Below are positions 9,731-20,106 of a stretch of DNA of 64,000 nucleotides, piece after piece. Position 1 is the first letter of the stretch. Each line of letters starts with the position of its first letter. This DNA is from Deinococcus sp. KNUC1210 (lineage in GTDB: Bacteria; Deinococcota; Deinococci; Deinococcales; Deinococcaceae), in NCBI RefSeq assembly GCF_022344005.1, contig NZ_CP092190.1, positions 868,001 to 932,000 on the forward strand. The letters run 5' to 3'. The translations under genes were made by a program, and so were the position numbers. The notes below the pieces were generated by a model. That model was not told where the DNA came from and made no database searches. It worked only from the letters and a program-made list of their open reading frames with translations.

Positions 9731-12266
9731 GTGACGGCGACTTTTAACCGTGGACTGAAGGGCACCGGCCACGGCGCGTTGCCCCGATGCTCGAACAGTA
9801 CGTGCGGCTGCGCGATGAAGTGGACGCGCAGCTTCCGAACGCGCTGCTGCTGTTTCAGTGCGGCGATTTCTACGAGACCTTTGGCGAAGATGCCGAACGC
9901 GCTGCCCGGCTGATGGGCCTGACGCTGACCCACAAGACCAGCAAGGACTTCTCGACGCCAATGGCAGGGCTGCCGGTGCGGGCTGCCGACTCGCATATCG
10001 AAAAGCTGCTGAGTCAGGGCGTGCGGGTGGCGGTGGCCGACCAGCTGGAAGAGCCGGGCACCGGCCTGATGGACCGCAAGGTCACGCAGCTGCTGACGCC
10101 CGGTACCGTGACCGAAGAGCGACTGCTGAGTGCAGACGAGAACTTTCTGGCGGCGGTGGCGACAGGCGACGGCTACGCCCTGGCGCTGCTCGACCTCTCG
10201 ACCGGAGAGTTTCGCTGCGCCTCGTTCGGCACGCGATCGGCTCTGTACGACGACCTTTCCCGCTGGCGGGCGCGTGAAGTGCTGCTGGCCCCCGAACTGG
10301 GCGGCAACGCGGCGCTTCTGAGCGACTTTCAGACCCGGTTCCCGGTGATGCTGTCGCATACCAGTTTCGACGAGGACGCGGCCAGAGCCGAGCTGCTGAG
10401 CGTGCTGGGCGATCTGCCTGCCAGCCTGAATACGCCTGCGCTGATTCGGGCGTGTGGCGCGGTGCTGTCGTATGCGCGGGGCACGCAGCAGGGGCGGCTG
10501 GAGATGGTGCGGCGCGTTTCACGCTACGAGCCTGGAGCGCAGCTTCGGCTGAACGACTGGGCACTGCGGGCGCTGGAGGTCTTTCATCCGCAACATCTGC
10601 ACAGCGTTTCCGAAAGTACCCTGATCGGCGCACTGTCGGAAACGCGCAGTGCGGGCGGGCGGCGGCGGCTGAGATCGTGGCTGCGCGCTCCGCTGCGAGA
10701 CGCCGTCAGCATCGCGGCACGTCAGGGCGGCGTGGACGCGCTGCTGAGAGCGGGCGATCTGCGAAACGGCCTGCGGGCGCTGCTGTACCGCGCACACGAT
10801 CTGGAGCGGCTGGCAGCGCGGGTGGCGACCAGACGCGCCGGGCCGAGAGAGGTGGCGGCCCTCGCCCGCACGCTCGAACTGCTGCCCGACGCCGCCGCCC
10901 TGCTGGAAGGTCAGGAAGGTCTGCTGGGCAGCCTGAGAAACCGGCTGGGGGGCTGCCCGAGGTGGTGGCGCTGATCCGGGCGGCACTGATCGAAGATCCG
11001 CCCATCCGCATCGGGGAAGGCGGGCTGATCCGCGAGGGATTCCACGCCCATCTCGACGAGTTGCGCGGTGCGGCCCTGGGGCACCGGGCCTGGATTGCCG
11101 AACTGGAACTGTCCGAGCGGCAACGCAGCGGCATCCAGAGCCTGAAGGTCGGATACAACAGCGTCTTCGGCTATTACCTGGAGATCAGCAGCGCCCATTA
11201 CAGCCGGGTGCCCGCCGACTATCAGCAGGTCGCCACGCTGAAAGACAGGGCACGCTTCACCCGCCCCGACCTGCGCGAACGCGAGCGCGAGATCGCCCGG
11301 CTGGAAGGCGCGGCAGACCGGCTGGAAGCCGAGGTGTTCAACGAACTGCGGGCCAGCCTGTCGCAGCATGCCGAAGCGCTGAGCGAGGCGGCAGGGGCGG
11401 TCAGCGAGCTGGACGTGCTGGCAGCCCTCGCAGAAATCGCCGCCGAACGCGGCTGGGTGCGGCCCATCACCAGCGAGGGGCCGCTGCGGCTGACGCAGGC
11501 AAGACATCCGGTGGTCGAGCGCAGCGTAGGCGAACGCTTTGTACCCAACGACGCCGAGCTGCACCAGGAGCGGCGCACCCTGCTGATCACCGGGCCGAAT
11601 ATGGCGGGCAAATCCACGTACCTGAGGACGGTGGCGCTGTGCGCCCTGCTGCACCAGATCGGCAGTTTCGTTCCCGCCGAACGCGCCGAACTGCCGCTCT
11701 TCGACGCCATCCACACGCGCATCGGGGCCAGCGACGATCTGGCAGGCGGGCGCAGCACCTTCATGGTCGAGATGTCGGAACTGGCCGATATTCTGCACGG
11801 AGCGACCGGACAGAGCCTGGTAATTCTGGACGAGGTGGGGCGCGGCACCAGCACGCTCGACGGGCAGGCCATCGCACAGGCCGCGCTGGAGGGACTGCAC
11901 GCCACCGGGGCATACACGCTGTTTGCAACGCACTATTTCGAGCTGACGCGGCTGGAAGGCCAGATGCCGGGCCTGCTGAATCTGCATGTCGCCGCCGAGG
12001 AGGAACAGAACTCGCTCACCTTCTACCATCAGGTGATGCCGGGGGCCGCCCGCCACAGCTACGGCGTGGAAGTGGCGCGGCTGGCGGGGCTGCCGCAGGG
12101 CGTAACGGCACGGGCCGCGCAGCTACTGGCGGGCCTGAACGCGCACGGCGACGACGGGCAGCTTACAAGAGAACTCGCGGCGCTCGATTTGAACAAGCTG
12201 ACGCCGATGGGAGCGCTGGAAGTGTTGCAGAGGTGGCAGCGGGCCGCGCGGGGAGAAGAACGGTGA
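9731..12266 (+). pseudogene. mutS: DNA mismatch repair protein MutS, two frameshifts
   Basis: MutS recognises base mismatches and starts repair with MutL. The N-terminal mismatch-binding part is GDFYETFGEDAERAARLMG, with the Phe-x-Glu wedge expected nearby. The C-terminal ATPase has the P-loop GPNMAGKSTYLRT and VILDEVGRGTSTLDGQAIA. Two indels break the frame. First, CCCC at 9782-9785 needs one more C to join the GTG 9731 start (MTATFNRGLKGTG) to LEQYVRLRDE. Second, GGGGGG at 10947-10952 needs one more G to join LLGSLRNRLGG to LPEVVALIRAALI. As written, the protein ends at 10974. Both sites are homopolymers and an assembly error is likely. The next gene starts six bases later. Confidence 0.85.
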
Positions 12267-12272
12267 TGCGGG

Positions 12273-12722
12273 ATGAGTGATGAGGTGCGCGACACTTCAA
12301 TATGTTTTGCCCGGCGGGGGAATTATTCAGTCTGGGGCGACTTTGAAAACATCTCTATCAAGCACATAGACGGGAGAATATGGCAAGTTGGCTCGATGTA
12401 CGGCGACCCGCAAGCTGCCCTCGTCACCTGGAATGAACGCTACGCCGTCATTGTCGGCTGCGGCATCGTGATCTGCGATCTTCAGCGCTTCGGAGAACGA
12501 GTCAGAGGTGGCAGGTCGTGGGAGCAAACACCTGTCCTTCATCTTCTGAGCGAACCGGAGGACATCTGGTGGTTCTCTGCAACTGAACAGGTTCTTCAAG
12601 ATGATGAGTTCATCGAACTTCGGCTCGCCACCAATCTGACAGATGACCACGTGGGAATCTACAGTCTCAATCCAGCAACCCTTGACTTCAAACCTGTCCC
12701 CAGAGGGCAACCGCTGCCATGA
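12273..12722 (+). CDS. Hypothetical protein between mutS and mutL
   Basis: 149 residues, soluble, with no recognised family. It starts six bases after the mutS stop, and its TGA overlaps the probable mutL ATG (ATGA at 12719-12722), so the three genes look co-transcribed. The base composition is visibly richer in A and T than both neighbours (for example around 12300-12400), which suggests recent acquisition. Composition is aromatic (many Trp, Tyr and Phe, for example RGNYSVWGDFENIS), with an acidic C-terminal half. It reads like small beta-sandwich proteins of unknown role. mutS and mutL are normally adjacent, so the insertion is odd. Confidence 0.65.
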   Translation: MSDEVRDTSICFARRGNYSVWGDFENISIKHIDGRIWQVGSMYGDPQAALVTWNERYAVIVGCGIVICDLQRFGERVRGGRSWEQTPVLHLLSEPEDIWWFSATEQVLQDDEFIELRLATNLTDDHVGIYSLNPATLDFKPVPRGQPLP

Positions 12723-14412
12723 TGCCCAGTATCCGCCTCCTCTCCCCGAAGTTGCCCGCCAGATCGCGGCAGGCGAAGTCGTGTCACGCCCGCTGGACGC
12801 CGTGCGCGAACTTGTCGATAACGCGCTGGACGCCAGAGCCACCCGCATCGAGATCGAGCTGGAAGGCGGCGGCCTGAAACTGCTGCGGGTGCGCGACAAC
12901 GGCGCAGGGATTCCCGAAGATCAGGTGAGTCTGGCCCCGCTGAGGCACGCCACCAGCAAACTGGAATCGGTGGAGCGCGTGACCACGCTGGGCTTCCGGG
13001 GCGAGGCGCTGTGGGCGCTGGCTCAGGCCGGGCGGCTGACGCTGCTGACCCGTCCTGCCGCCCAACTGGGAGCCGCGCGGCTCGAAGCGCATCAGGGGTC
13101 GGTCGAGGTGCGCCGAGTGAGCGCTCCCGCCGGAACGAGTGTCAGCGTTACCGAGCTGTTCGGCCACCTGCCTGCCCGTCTGCGAACCCAGGCCACGCCC
13201 GCTTCCGAGGTGCGCGAGGTGGTGACGCTGCTGAGCCGCTACGTGCTGCATCGTCCGGCGCTGCACTGGCGGCTGACCGTGGAGGGCGAACCCCGGCTGC
13301 AACACGCGCCGGGCGACGTGCGCGGGGCGGTGGGCAGCGTATATGGTCCACTGAGTGCCAACCGGGTGCTGAAACTCGACGCCCAGGCCGGAACGCTGCG
13401 GCTGGAAGGCGTGCTGAGTCGCCCGGAACTGACCCGCCCGCGCCGCGACCGGATGCATTTCTCGGTCAACGGGCGACCGGTGCTCGCTCCGCCGGAACTG
13501 GAAAAAGCGGTGATCGACGGATACGCCGAGCTGCTTCCGGCGGGCCAGGCTCCGCTGTGCGTACTGAATCTGACGCTGCCGCCGGAAGACGTGAATCCGA
13601 ATGTTCACCCGGCAAAGGCGCATGTGGCGCTGGCCGACCTGCCTGCCCTGGCCGAACAGGTCAAATCCCTCGTGTCACAGGCGCTCAGCTCGCACCCGCT
13701 GGCGGGGCAGAGTCCGGCGCTTCGGATGCCCGCGCCCACGGCGGGCCTGACAAATGCGGCCCCTGCATCCGGCAGCGATACCTTTCCGGCACTGCGGCCT
13801 TTGGGCGTGCTCAGCGAACTGTATCTACTGGCAGAAGGCGACGCGGGCGCGGGTGATCTGTGGATCGTGGACGTCCACGCGGCGCACGAGCGCGTGCTGT
13901 ACGAGCGTCTGACCCGAGCGCTGGAGAACACCGCGCCGCTGGAGTTGCCCGAGCCCGAGCTGCTGCACCTGACGCCCGGCCAGCTTTCCCGTCTGCACGA
14001 GCGAGACGCCGAGTTGCAGGGCTGGGGGCTGGATATCGAGCATTTCGGAGCGGGGCTGGCACGGCTGCGCTCGCTTCCCGCCGCCTTCGCCGCACTGAGC
14101 GTACCCAGGCTGCACGAACTGATCGTGGAAACTGCGCTGGGCGAGGCCCCCGACCCACGCCGCGAACTGCTGGGACGGCTCGCCTGCGCCCCCGCACTGA
14201 AGGCGGGCCGCGTCACGCTGGAGAACGGCCACCTGACCGTGCTGGCCCTGATGGACTGCAATCAGCCGTGGGCCTGCCCACACGGACGCCCCACCGTGCT
14301 GCGGCTCTCGGAGCGCGACCTTGCTCACGCGTTCGGGCGCAGATCGGCACGGGACGTGGCGCGGGGACGCGACGTGAGCGAGGCGAAGGTGGAACGGGAA
14401 GAAGCGGGCTGA
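12719..14412 (+). CDS. mutL: DNA mismatch repair endonuclease MutL, one-base frameshift near the start
   Basis: About 564 residues. The GHKL ATPase motifs are IAAGEVVSRPLDAVRELVDNALDA, shown here only in part as ELVDNALDA, then DNGAGI and LGFRGEALWAL. The C-terminal domain has VDVHAAHERVLYERL, which fits the DxHAxxExxxxE endonuclease motif, so this MutL should nick DNA itself. The expected N-terminus MPSIRLLSP is encoded from ATG 12722 (an ATG at 12719 precedes it), but the frame joins EVARQIAAGE only if one G is added at 12748 (CCCCGAA to CCCCGGAA). Read as given, the frame opens further upstream with a non-homologous N-terminus. The start overlaps the stop of the preceding gene. Confidence 0.85.
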
Positions 14413-14426
14413 AGGGAGGGGTCAGG

Positions 14427-14975
14427 TCAGGACTGCCGCTCCAGACCTGCGAACCAGCGTGCCGCTTCAGCAGGACGGCGAAATCTCAGCACCCTCAGAT
14501 GCGGATACTGCGCCAGCTTCTCCGGCATCTCGCGTTTGCGCCGCCAGTAAGTACGGAAAAACCAGGCCATGATGCCCCCGCGTGAGAACAGCGCTTCCGG
14601 CAGGCTTTCCCGGTTGCCGTTCCACAGTTCTTCGCGGGTCAGCCCCCGGCGCAGCGTGCGCCGCAGCAGCCGCCAGAACACCAGCGGAGCCGAATAGTCG
14701 AGCCAGATGAGCGTGTCGGCCCGCGCCCAGCCGATGTCCTGGGCTTTGGTGTAATTGCCGTCCATCACCCAGGTGGGCTGAGCGCTGAACGCGTCCACCG
14801 CAGCCCGGAACTGTTCGAGCGGCGCTTCCTGCCAGTTCGGAAGGTGGTTCCAGGCGTCCTGTTCGGCGTGCGGAATACCCAGCCGCGCTGCGATTGCCCG
14901 GGCAAAGGTGGTCTTTCCGCTGCCCGAGGTTCCGGTGACGATCAAACGGGAAGGCACAGACATCCGGCCATTCAA
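14427..14975 (-). CDS. P-loop nucleotide kinase-like protein (FlaR/topology-modulation type)
   Basis: 182 residues. The Walker A motif is VTGTSGSGKTTFARAIA at the N-terminus. It is followed by WNHLPNWQEA, then WVMDGNYTK and LIWLDYSAPLVFWRLLRRTL, a pattern common to small adenylate-kinase-like proteins once annotated as DNA topology modulation protein FlaR. The real substrate is unknown. Two starts are possible: MNGRM at 14975 and the internal Met at 14963. It converges with mutL, with 14 bases between the stops. Confidence 0.8.
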   Translation of the reverse strand: MNGRMSVPSRLIVTGTSGSGKTTFARAIAARLGIPHAEQDAWNHLPNWQEAPLEQFRAAVDAFSAQPTWVMDGNYTKAQDIGWARADTLIWLDYSAPLVFWRLLRRTLRRGLTREELWNGNRESLPEALFSRGGIMAWFFRTYWRRKREMPEKLAQYPHLRVLRFRRPAEAARWFAGLERQS

Positions 14976-15028
14976 GCACGCGCAGTGGCCCTCGACATCG
15001 GCCAGATGGCGGAGTGGCGCTGCCTGTC

Positions 15029-16465
15029 CTAGGCCTGCACCAGCACCACCGCGCCGCGTGCCGGAACATCCAGCGTGCCCGCGCCCGTGACCTTCAGCAC
15101 CGCGCCGCTCAGCACATCCCGGAAGGTACCCGGCTTCATTCCGGTCAGGGGGGCTTTCTGTACGTCCTGAGCGGTATTCATCAGAACATAGGCGGCCTCG
15201 CTGCCAGCAATGCGGCTGTAGATCAGCAGGTCGTGGTCGGCATGCAGCACGCCGAAGGTGCCGCGTTGCAGCGCTCTGCTGGCGTGCCGCGCCGCCGTCA
15301 GGGTGCGAATCAGCGTCAGGGTTTCCTGCTGCCAGCTCGCCTCGTCGTTCCAGGGAAAGGCGCGGCGGCAGTCGGGATCGGGGCCGCCGGGCAACCCGAT
15401 CTCGTCACCGTAATACAGGCACGGCGCACCGACATACGTGAGCTGAAAAGCCAGCGCCAGTCGGTGTGCGCCGTGGTCGCCGCCCACCACACTGACAAAG
15501 CGGGCGGTGTCGTGGCTGTCGAGCAGATTCATCTGGGCCTGCACGATCTCGGGGGCGTACATCTGCGACACCTGAAGCATGCGCTGGGCAAAACCAGCGG
15601 TGTCGATGGGGTCCACATGGCCGGTGCCGCTGGCCTCGTTCATGCGGTTGTCGATGCTGCCCGCGCCGAAATACGCGATGCAGGGGCGGGTGAACGGATA
15701 ATTCATCACCGCGTCGAACTGATCGCCCTCCAGCCAGCGGTGAGCGTCGCCCCAGATCTCGCCCACGATGTACGCCTCGGGGTTGATGGCCTTGACCCGC
15801 CGCCGGAACTCGCGCCAGAACTCGTCGTCGTCGATCTCGTTGGGCACGTCCAGCCGCCAGCCGTCGATACCCATTCGCATCCAGTACTCGGCCACCTGCC
15901 ACAGAAACTCGCGCACGGCCTGGGTGTCGGTGTTGAATTTCGGCAGCGCCCGGTTGCCCCACCACGCGGCGTAGTTGGCGGGTTTGGCGTCGTCGTAGGC
16001 CGACAACGGAAACGGCCCGGCATGGAACCAGTCGAGATAGGCGCTGTCCTGGCCCTGTTCCAGCAGATCGTTGAACTGAAAAAACCCGCGTGAGGCGTGA
16101 TTGAACACTCCGTCGAGCACCACTCGGATGCCGCGTGCGTGGGCCGCGTCGATCACCTCGCGGAGCGCGTCGTTGCCCCCCAGCATCGGATCGACCTGGT
16201 AATAGTCGTGGGTGTGATAGCGGTGATTGCTGGCCGACTGAAAGACCGGACAGAAGTACAGGGCATTCACGCCCAGGCTGACGATGTGGTCGAGCCGCTC
16301 GACCACGCCGAGCAGGTCGCCGCCCTGGTACTTGTGAAAGGTCGGCAGTTCGCCCCAGGCCTGAAGGTGGTTGGCCTTGGCAACGCGCACGCTCTGAGCA
16401 AAACGGTCGGGGAAGATCTGATAGAAAACGGCGTCTTTGACCCAGTCGGGAGTGCGAATATCCAC
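15029..16465 (-). CDS. GH13 alpha-amylase family hydrolase (neopullulanase/cyclomaltodextrinase-like)
   Basis: 478 residues without a signal peptide, so cytoplasmic. The TIM barrel starts at residue 8 ([15 protein letters not shown]). Conserved GH13 regions are DGVFNH (118-123), GWRLDVPNE with the nucleophile D206, VGEIW with the acid E236, and LLDSHDT with D319. It lacks the N-terminal CBM34 domain of classic neopullulanases, so it is shorter. It likely cleaves alpha-1,4 links in maltodextrins or cyclodextrins. The C-terminal beta domain ends [15 protein letters not shown]. It stands alone between the P-loop kinase and the CCA-adding enzyme, all leftward. Confidence 0.88.
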   Translation of the reverse strand: MDIRTPDWVKDAVFYQIFPDRFAQSVRVAKANHLQAWGELPTFHKYQGGDLLGVVERLDHIVSLGVNALYFCPVFQSASNHRYHTHDYYQVDPMLGGNDALREVIDAAHARGIRVVLDGVFNHASRGFFQFNDLLEQGQDSAYLDWFHAGPFPLSAYDDAKPANYAAWWGNRALPKFNTDTQAVREFLWQVAEYWMRMGIDGWRLDVPNEIDDDEFWREFRRRVKAINPEAYIVGEIWGDAHRWLEGDQFDAVMNYPFTRPCIAYFGAGSIDNRMNEASGTGHVDPIDTAGFAQRMLQVSQMYAPEIVQAQMNLLDSHDTARFVSVVGGDHGAHRLALAFQLTYVGAPCLYYGDEIGLPGGPDPDCRRAFPWNDEASWQQETLTLIRTLTAARHASRALQRGTFGVLHADHDLLIYSRIAGSEAAYVLMNTAQDVQKAPLTGMKPGTFRDVLSGAVLKVTGAGTLDVPARGAVVLVQA

Positions 16466-16520
16466 GGGGGCAGTCTAGCGGAAACGGTAGACATTAAAGT
16501 TAGTTAAAGGCTACCGATCT

Positions 16521-17831
16521 TCAGGCCTCAGGGGGCGTAGGCACCGACTCAGCCCAGGTCAGCAGCCAGCGGCGGGCCTGTTCTGGGGTGTCCACGTCGC
16601 CCAGTGCGGCAGCCTCGCTTAGCGCCCGCACCGCCTCGCCCACGCCTGGGCCGGGCGGCAGATTCAGGAGCGCCATGATGTCCTGTCCGGTCAGCAGGGG
16701 CGGAGGCGGCGCGGGCTGGTCTTCCAACGCTGCCAGCACCCGGTCGATGCCCTGGGCATAGTGCAGCCGGGATTGTTCGCTGCTCATGGGGCCGCGTGCC
16801 GCCTCGCGGTCAGCCAGCATCAGCGCCAGCAGGTCGGGCAGCAGATCGCGGCGACGATGAACGAAGCGTCTGGCAGCGCGTTCGTCGTGTGGCAGCGGCA
16901 CCATATGCGCGGCGATCAGCTTGCCCACCCGTTCACTCAGCGCCGACGCCTCTCGCAGACGGTCGAGCATGCGCCTGCTCAGCTCGGCTCCCAGGCGGTC
17001 ATGACCGTAAAAATGCACCTCGCTCCCGGTCTGGCTGCGGCTGCGCGGCTTGCCGACATCGTGCAGCAGCGTGGCCCAGCGCAGATCGAGCGGCGCGGCG
17101 GGAAAGCGCTGCAACACCTGATGCAGCGCCTCGACGCCGTGCCGAAACACGTCCAGATGATGAAATCCGCCCTGTTCCAGCCCGATGCCCTCGCGCAGTT
17201 CCGGCAGGGAGAGGCCCAGCAGACCCAGCTCTTCGAGCAGCAGAATGCCGCGTGCCGCCTGTGGGTGCATCAGGAGGGCGTGCAGTTCCTCTCGCATGCG
17301 CTCCGGGGCGGGCAGCGGCAACCCCGAGGCCGCCAGTTCGGTGACGGTGCGGCGCGTTTCAGGTTCCAGCGACAGATCGAGCGTCAGCGACAGGCGGGCC
17401 GCCCGGAGCAGGCGCAGCGGGTCGGCCCGCAGATTTTCGGCACTGACCATGCGGAGCAGCCGCTTTCTCAAGTCGCGTTCGCCGCCGAGCGGGTCGCTCA
17501 GTCGCCCGTCTGGATGCAGGGCCAGCGCATTGACCGTGAAATCTCGGCGGCGCAGGTCGGCATTCAGGTCGGCGGGCAACGGCACGAAGTCGTGCTGCTC
17601 CTGGCCCGACACCACCCGGTAATAGCCGCGCACCTCGTCGAGCGCGAACATGGCTCCGTCCAGACGGGCGGTCAGCGTCTCGGCGGCTGCCTTCGGCTCA
17701 GGTGCAGCCCAGTCCCAGTCCTTTGGAGTCCTGCCGCGCAGCAGGTCGCGGGCCGCGCCGCCCACCAGCACCGCTCCGTTCGGCCAGAGCTGCCGGAGAG
17801 CAGCGGGAAAACTGGGCGCACGCCGAAACAT
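16521..17831 (-). CDS. tRNA nucleotidyltransferase (CCA- or A-adding) with HD domain
   Basis: 436 residues. The class II nucleotidyltransferase head has GGAARDLL (24-31), then the metal pair DWD (38-40), and [12 protein letters not shown] for the neck and template site. [11 protein letters not shown] and [11 protein letters not shown] follow. The C-terminal half holds an HD domain ([15 protein letters not shown], then [13 protein letters not shown]) that in relatives acts on 2',3'-cyclic phosphates. In D. radiodurans CC- and A-addition are split between two related enzymes, so which activity this copy has is open. It reads leftward. A 177-base gap separates it from the divergent lipoprotein gene. 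Confidence 0.85.
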   Translation of the reverse strand: MFRRAPSFPAALRQLWPNGAVLVGGAARDLLRGRTPKDWDWAAPEPKAAAETLTARLDGAMFALDEVRGYYRVVSGQEQHDFVPLPADLNADLRRRDFTVNALALHPDGRLSDPLGGERDLRKRLLRMVSAENLRADPLRLLRAARLSLTLDLSLEPETRRTVTELAASGLPLPAPERMREELHALLMHPQAARGILLLEELGLLGLSLPELREGIGLEQGGFHHLDVFRHGVEALHQVLQRFPAAPLDLRWATLLHDVGKPRSRSQTGSEVHFYGHDRLGAELSRRMLDRLREASALSERVGKLIAAHMVPLPHDERAARRFVHRRRDLLPDLLALMLADREAARGPMSSEQSRLHYAQGIDRVLAALEDQPAPPPPLLTGQDIMALLNLPPGPGVGEAVRALSEAAALGDVDTPEQARRWLLTWAESVPTPPEA

Positions 17832-18008
17832 ACGCGCAGGCTAGCGCAGGTGTGCAGCGGGGGTCCTGAATGCTGTGGCTTCTCCAAGAGCTCTGGTCTG
17901 CGTTCAGATGAATCCGGCCCGATGCCCGGCATCATGAAGGGCAGCCTGAACCCACCCAACGCTTCCCGGCGTGACAATCGGAACATACCCGCGACCTATC
18001 ATAAAGTG

Positions 18009-18959
18009 ATGCTTCCACTGGCCTTTCGTCCGCTTCTCGCCCTGCTGCTGCTGCTGGCAGGCTGTGCGCCCTCGTTTCAGAATGCTGCCGTTCAGCCCTT
18101 GTTCAGCGGTCCGCTCACACCGCGTCCGGAGGGCAGCCCCGACGTGTTGATCCTGGCAATATCGGGGCGCTGCCCCTGTCTGAGCGCTCCGATCAACAAT
18201 GTCGATTACCTGATGCCCAGGGGAACCGTGAAGGCAGTGGCAGCCGCGTTCGAGGCGCAGGGACTCAGCGTGCAGAGCGCCGGGGCAGCCGCACACCTGA
18301 CCAGCCACCTGCCGACCACCGCCATCCAGAGTCAGCTCGGACAGGGCGTGACCGTTGCGCCGCCACAGGAAGGCTTTGTACAGATGGAAGCGCGGCTCGT
18401 GGCGGCCCAGCGCGACTGGATCGTGGGGCGCAGCAATCCGACCCGCATCGTGCTGCTGGCGCACTCGCACGGCGTGGTCTGGACCCACGCCCTCGCCCGC
18501 GCCCATCCGGAGGTGCCGATCAGCCTGATGATCGATCTGGACGGCATCTGCGATATGTGGGAATTCGACAACCGCCGGCTGATTCAGGACTATGTCAAGC
18601 AGCTCGGGCAGAATCCCTGGCCCTTCGACCTGTCCAACTCGTGCGCTTCGGTGCGGGTTGGTCACGTCCGCTACGATCTCAAGGACGTGGTGTACCCCAA
18701 CGTGGCGCTGGATCTGGAGGTGCAGAGTCAGCGGCTCGTCAGGGTGGCCGGAGGACTCCAGGCCAATTTTCCCTTCGATGCCATGACCAACATCCGGCTC
18801 GACGGCTCTCACACCGGCATCCAGACGTTTCGCAGCCAGGACACTCACAGCAATGTCAGCATGCCCAGCGGAGAAGCGCTGGTCTGGATCAAGGCCAGGC
18901 TGGCCGAGGTGATCGCGGGCTGGCAGAGCGTTCAGCCCACTGCCCAGAACACGCCCTGA
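18009..18959 (+). CDS. Lipoprotein with alpha/beta-hydrolase-like fold
   Basis: 316 residues from ATG 18009. The signal is lipoprotein type: a hydrophobic run ending LLAGC with the acylated Cys at 19. A nucleophile-elbow-like motif, LLAHSHGVVW, near residue 152 is compatible with an alpha/beta hydrolase, and an Asp (IDLDGICD) and His (RLDGSHTGIQ) follow. Extra cysteines (GRCPC, NSCAS) may pair outside the membrane. Substrate unknown. A TATCAT box lies six bases before the ATG, so the transcript may be leaderless. The frame is open far upstream, but that part is antisense to the CCA-adding enzyme. Confidence 0.75.
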   Translation: MLPLAFRPLLALLLLLAGCAPSFQNAAVQPLFSGPLTPRPEGSPDVLILAISGRCPCLSAPINNVDYLMPRGTVKAVAAAFEAQGLSVQSAGAAAHLTSHLPTTAIQSQLGQGVTVAPPQEGFVQMEARLVAAQRDWIVGRSNPTRIVLLAHSHGVVWTHALARAHPEVPISLMIDLDGICDMWEFDNRRLIQDYVKQLGQNPWPFDLSNSCASVRVGHVRYDLKDVVYPNVALDLEVQSQRLVRVAGGLQANFPFDAMTNIRLDGSHTGIQTFRSQDTHSNVSMPSGEALVWIKARLAEVIAGWQSVQPTAQNTP

Positions 18960-18991
18960 CCCCGTGAGGCCGCGAGTCGTGTGGGCAGCCC

Positions 18992-19020
18992 TGTACAAGT
19001 CGGCAAACCTCTGCTAGCCT
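18992..19020 (+). promoter_or_regulatory. Promoter of tRNA-Ala
   Basis: TGTACA (18992-18997), 17-base spacer, TAGCCT (19015-19020). This puts the transcript start about 25 bases before the tRNA. Confidence 0.45.
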
Positions 19021-19051
19021 GAGTCCCGCGCACCGAGCCGAAGCGCGCTGC

Positions 19052-19126
19052 GGGGACATAGCTCAGCGGGAGAGCGCCTGCTTTGCAAGCAGGATGTCCG
19101 GGGTTCGAATCCCCGTGTCTCCACCA
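19052..19126 (+). tRNA. tRNA-Ala (anticodon TGC)
   Basis: 75 bases with a full cloverleaf. The acceptor GGGGACA pairs with TGTCTCC, the discriminator is A, and CCA is encoded. The D arm is GCTCAGCGGGAGAGC, the anticodon stem-loop CCTGCTTTGCAAGCAGG reads TGC, and the T arm is CCGGGGTTCGAATCCCCG. It is solitary, followed by a strong terminator. Confidence 0.98.
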
Positions 19127-19135
19127 GAAAATTCA

Positions 19136-19173
19136 AAAGCCGCCCCTGACAGCTTGGTCAGGGGCGGCTTTTT
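19136..19173. terminator. Bidirectional terminator after tRNA-Ala
   Basis: A 15-bp stem (19136-19150 with 19157-19171) with a six-base loop, then T residues on the plus strand. The A-run on the left flank gives T residues on the minus strand, so it can also end the small leftward gene that stops at 19197. Confidence 0.92.
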
Positions 19174-19196
19174 GACATATCAGGCGCGGTGAAAGC

Positions 19197-19469
19197 TCAG
19201 CGTCCCTTCGTCTGAAGCGACAGCAGCCGGATAATCTCGGCGTTCTGCCGGATCTGGATGTACGCCAGCTTGTTGCTGACCTCGGTTGCGGCTGCCGGGT
19301 CGCCACCGGTCGGGGTATGGCTGCCGAGATCGTAGGCGATGTCGGGCAACTTATCGAGCGGAGTGGCATTGATGGCGTTGTAGGTCTGCGACAGAAACAC
19401 CTGACTGAAGGCGACGCCCCCAGCAAAGAGTCCCAGCGCAGCGGCAGTGATCAGCAGCTTTCTGTTCAT
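19197..19469 (-). CDS. Small exported protein, unknown
   Basis: 90 residues from ATG 19469, preceded by AAGGA at the right distance. The first 22 residues (MNRKLLITAAALGLFAGGVA) are a signal peptide or anchor. The rest is short and polar: YNAINATPLDKLPDIAYDLG, then a helix ATEVSNKLAYIQIRQNAEIIRLL. I recognise no family. It ends at the bidirectional terminator. A longer reading to 19559 lacks a ribosome site. Confidence 0.65.
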   Translation of the reverse strand: MNRKLLITAAALGLFAGGVAFSQVFLSQTYNAINATPLDKLPDIAYDLGSHTPTGGDPAAATEVSNKLAYIQIRQNAEIIRLLSLQTKGR

Positions 19470-19734
19470 AGATTCCTTTTGGCGCTCTACCCTTCCGGCT
19501 GTATGGCAGGTCTGCGCTGTGAGCGTTCTGGGCATGGGTGATACGATCAGCGGGCACAAGGACGGGCCTTGGAAGGCGGGAGGCTGACCAGGAGCGTTCT
19601 GCTCTCAGAATTCCCGGCATACGGACTGCACTTTATCTGACTTCACAGGAAGAGATGTAAGAGAGTGTCTCCCCCGAATTATGGAGGAGACCTTCACTTT
19701 ACGAATATTTGACCTTCATATGTTTTGATTCTGT

Positions 19735-19947
19735 ATGACTTGGAGCCTGTTTGTCCGCACATTTATTCTGAGGAGCATTCGAAACCGGTTGTGGTGGGTC
19801 ACGCTGTGCGTGGCGCTGGTGCTGGTCTTCCTGCAACTGCTGGCGAGCTCATGGATGCTGACGGCTCTGGGCGGTCTTCTCACGCTCGCCGTCCTGCTGG
19901 CGTTCATCTCGTTCAACTCGTATCAGCGGCACAGAGACGAAGTCTGA
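19735..19947 (+). CDS. Small two-helix membrane protein, unknown
   Basis: 70 residues. It is mostly hydrophobic with two predicted membrane spans (about 20-38 and 43-60), basic residues before the first (RSIRNR) and a charged end (YQRHRDEV). No family recognised. The AT-rich region just upstream contains TTGACC and TATGTT elements but no ribosome site. The 265-base gap on its left carries a small hairpin (GTCTCC with GGAGAC near 19668-19692) and nothing else that I can name. Confidence 0.55.
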   Translation: MTWSLFVRTFILRSIRNRLWWVTLCVALVLVFLQLLASSWMLTALGGLLTLAVLLAFISFNSYQRHRDEV

Positions 19948-20106
19948 ACGCCTTCAGCGGTCACGCATGCCCTGAAAAGGCACCTGACGAAAGCTATAGG
20001 TCAACGCTCCCTGCCTAGTTTACCTGCGATTTTTCCGCTCCAGACGCAGAGACAGGAGAGAAATCACACACCCTGGGAGCAGGGGCCGCAGTAGTGTGAG
20101 ACTTAC

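Noticed and set aside
16761..18008. N-terminal extension of the 18009 lipoprotein over the CCA-adding gene
   Set aside because: The signal peptide with lipobox begins at ATG 18009; the upstream part is antisense to a conserved gene.
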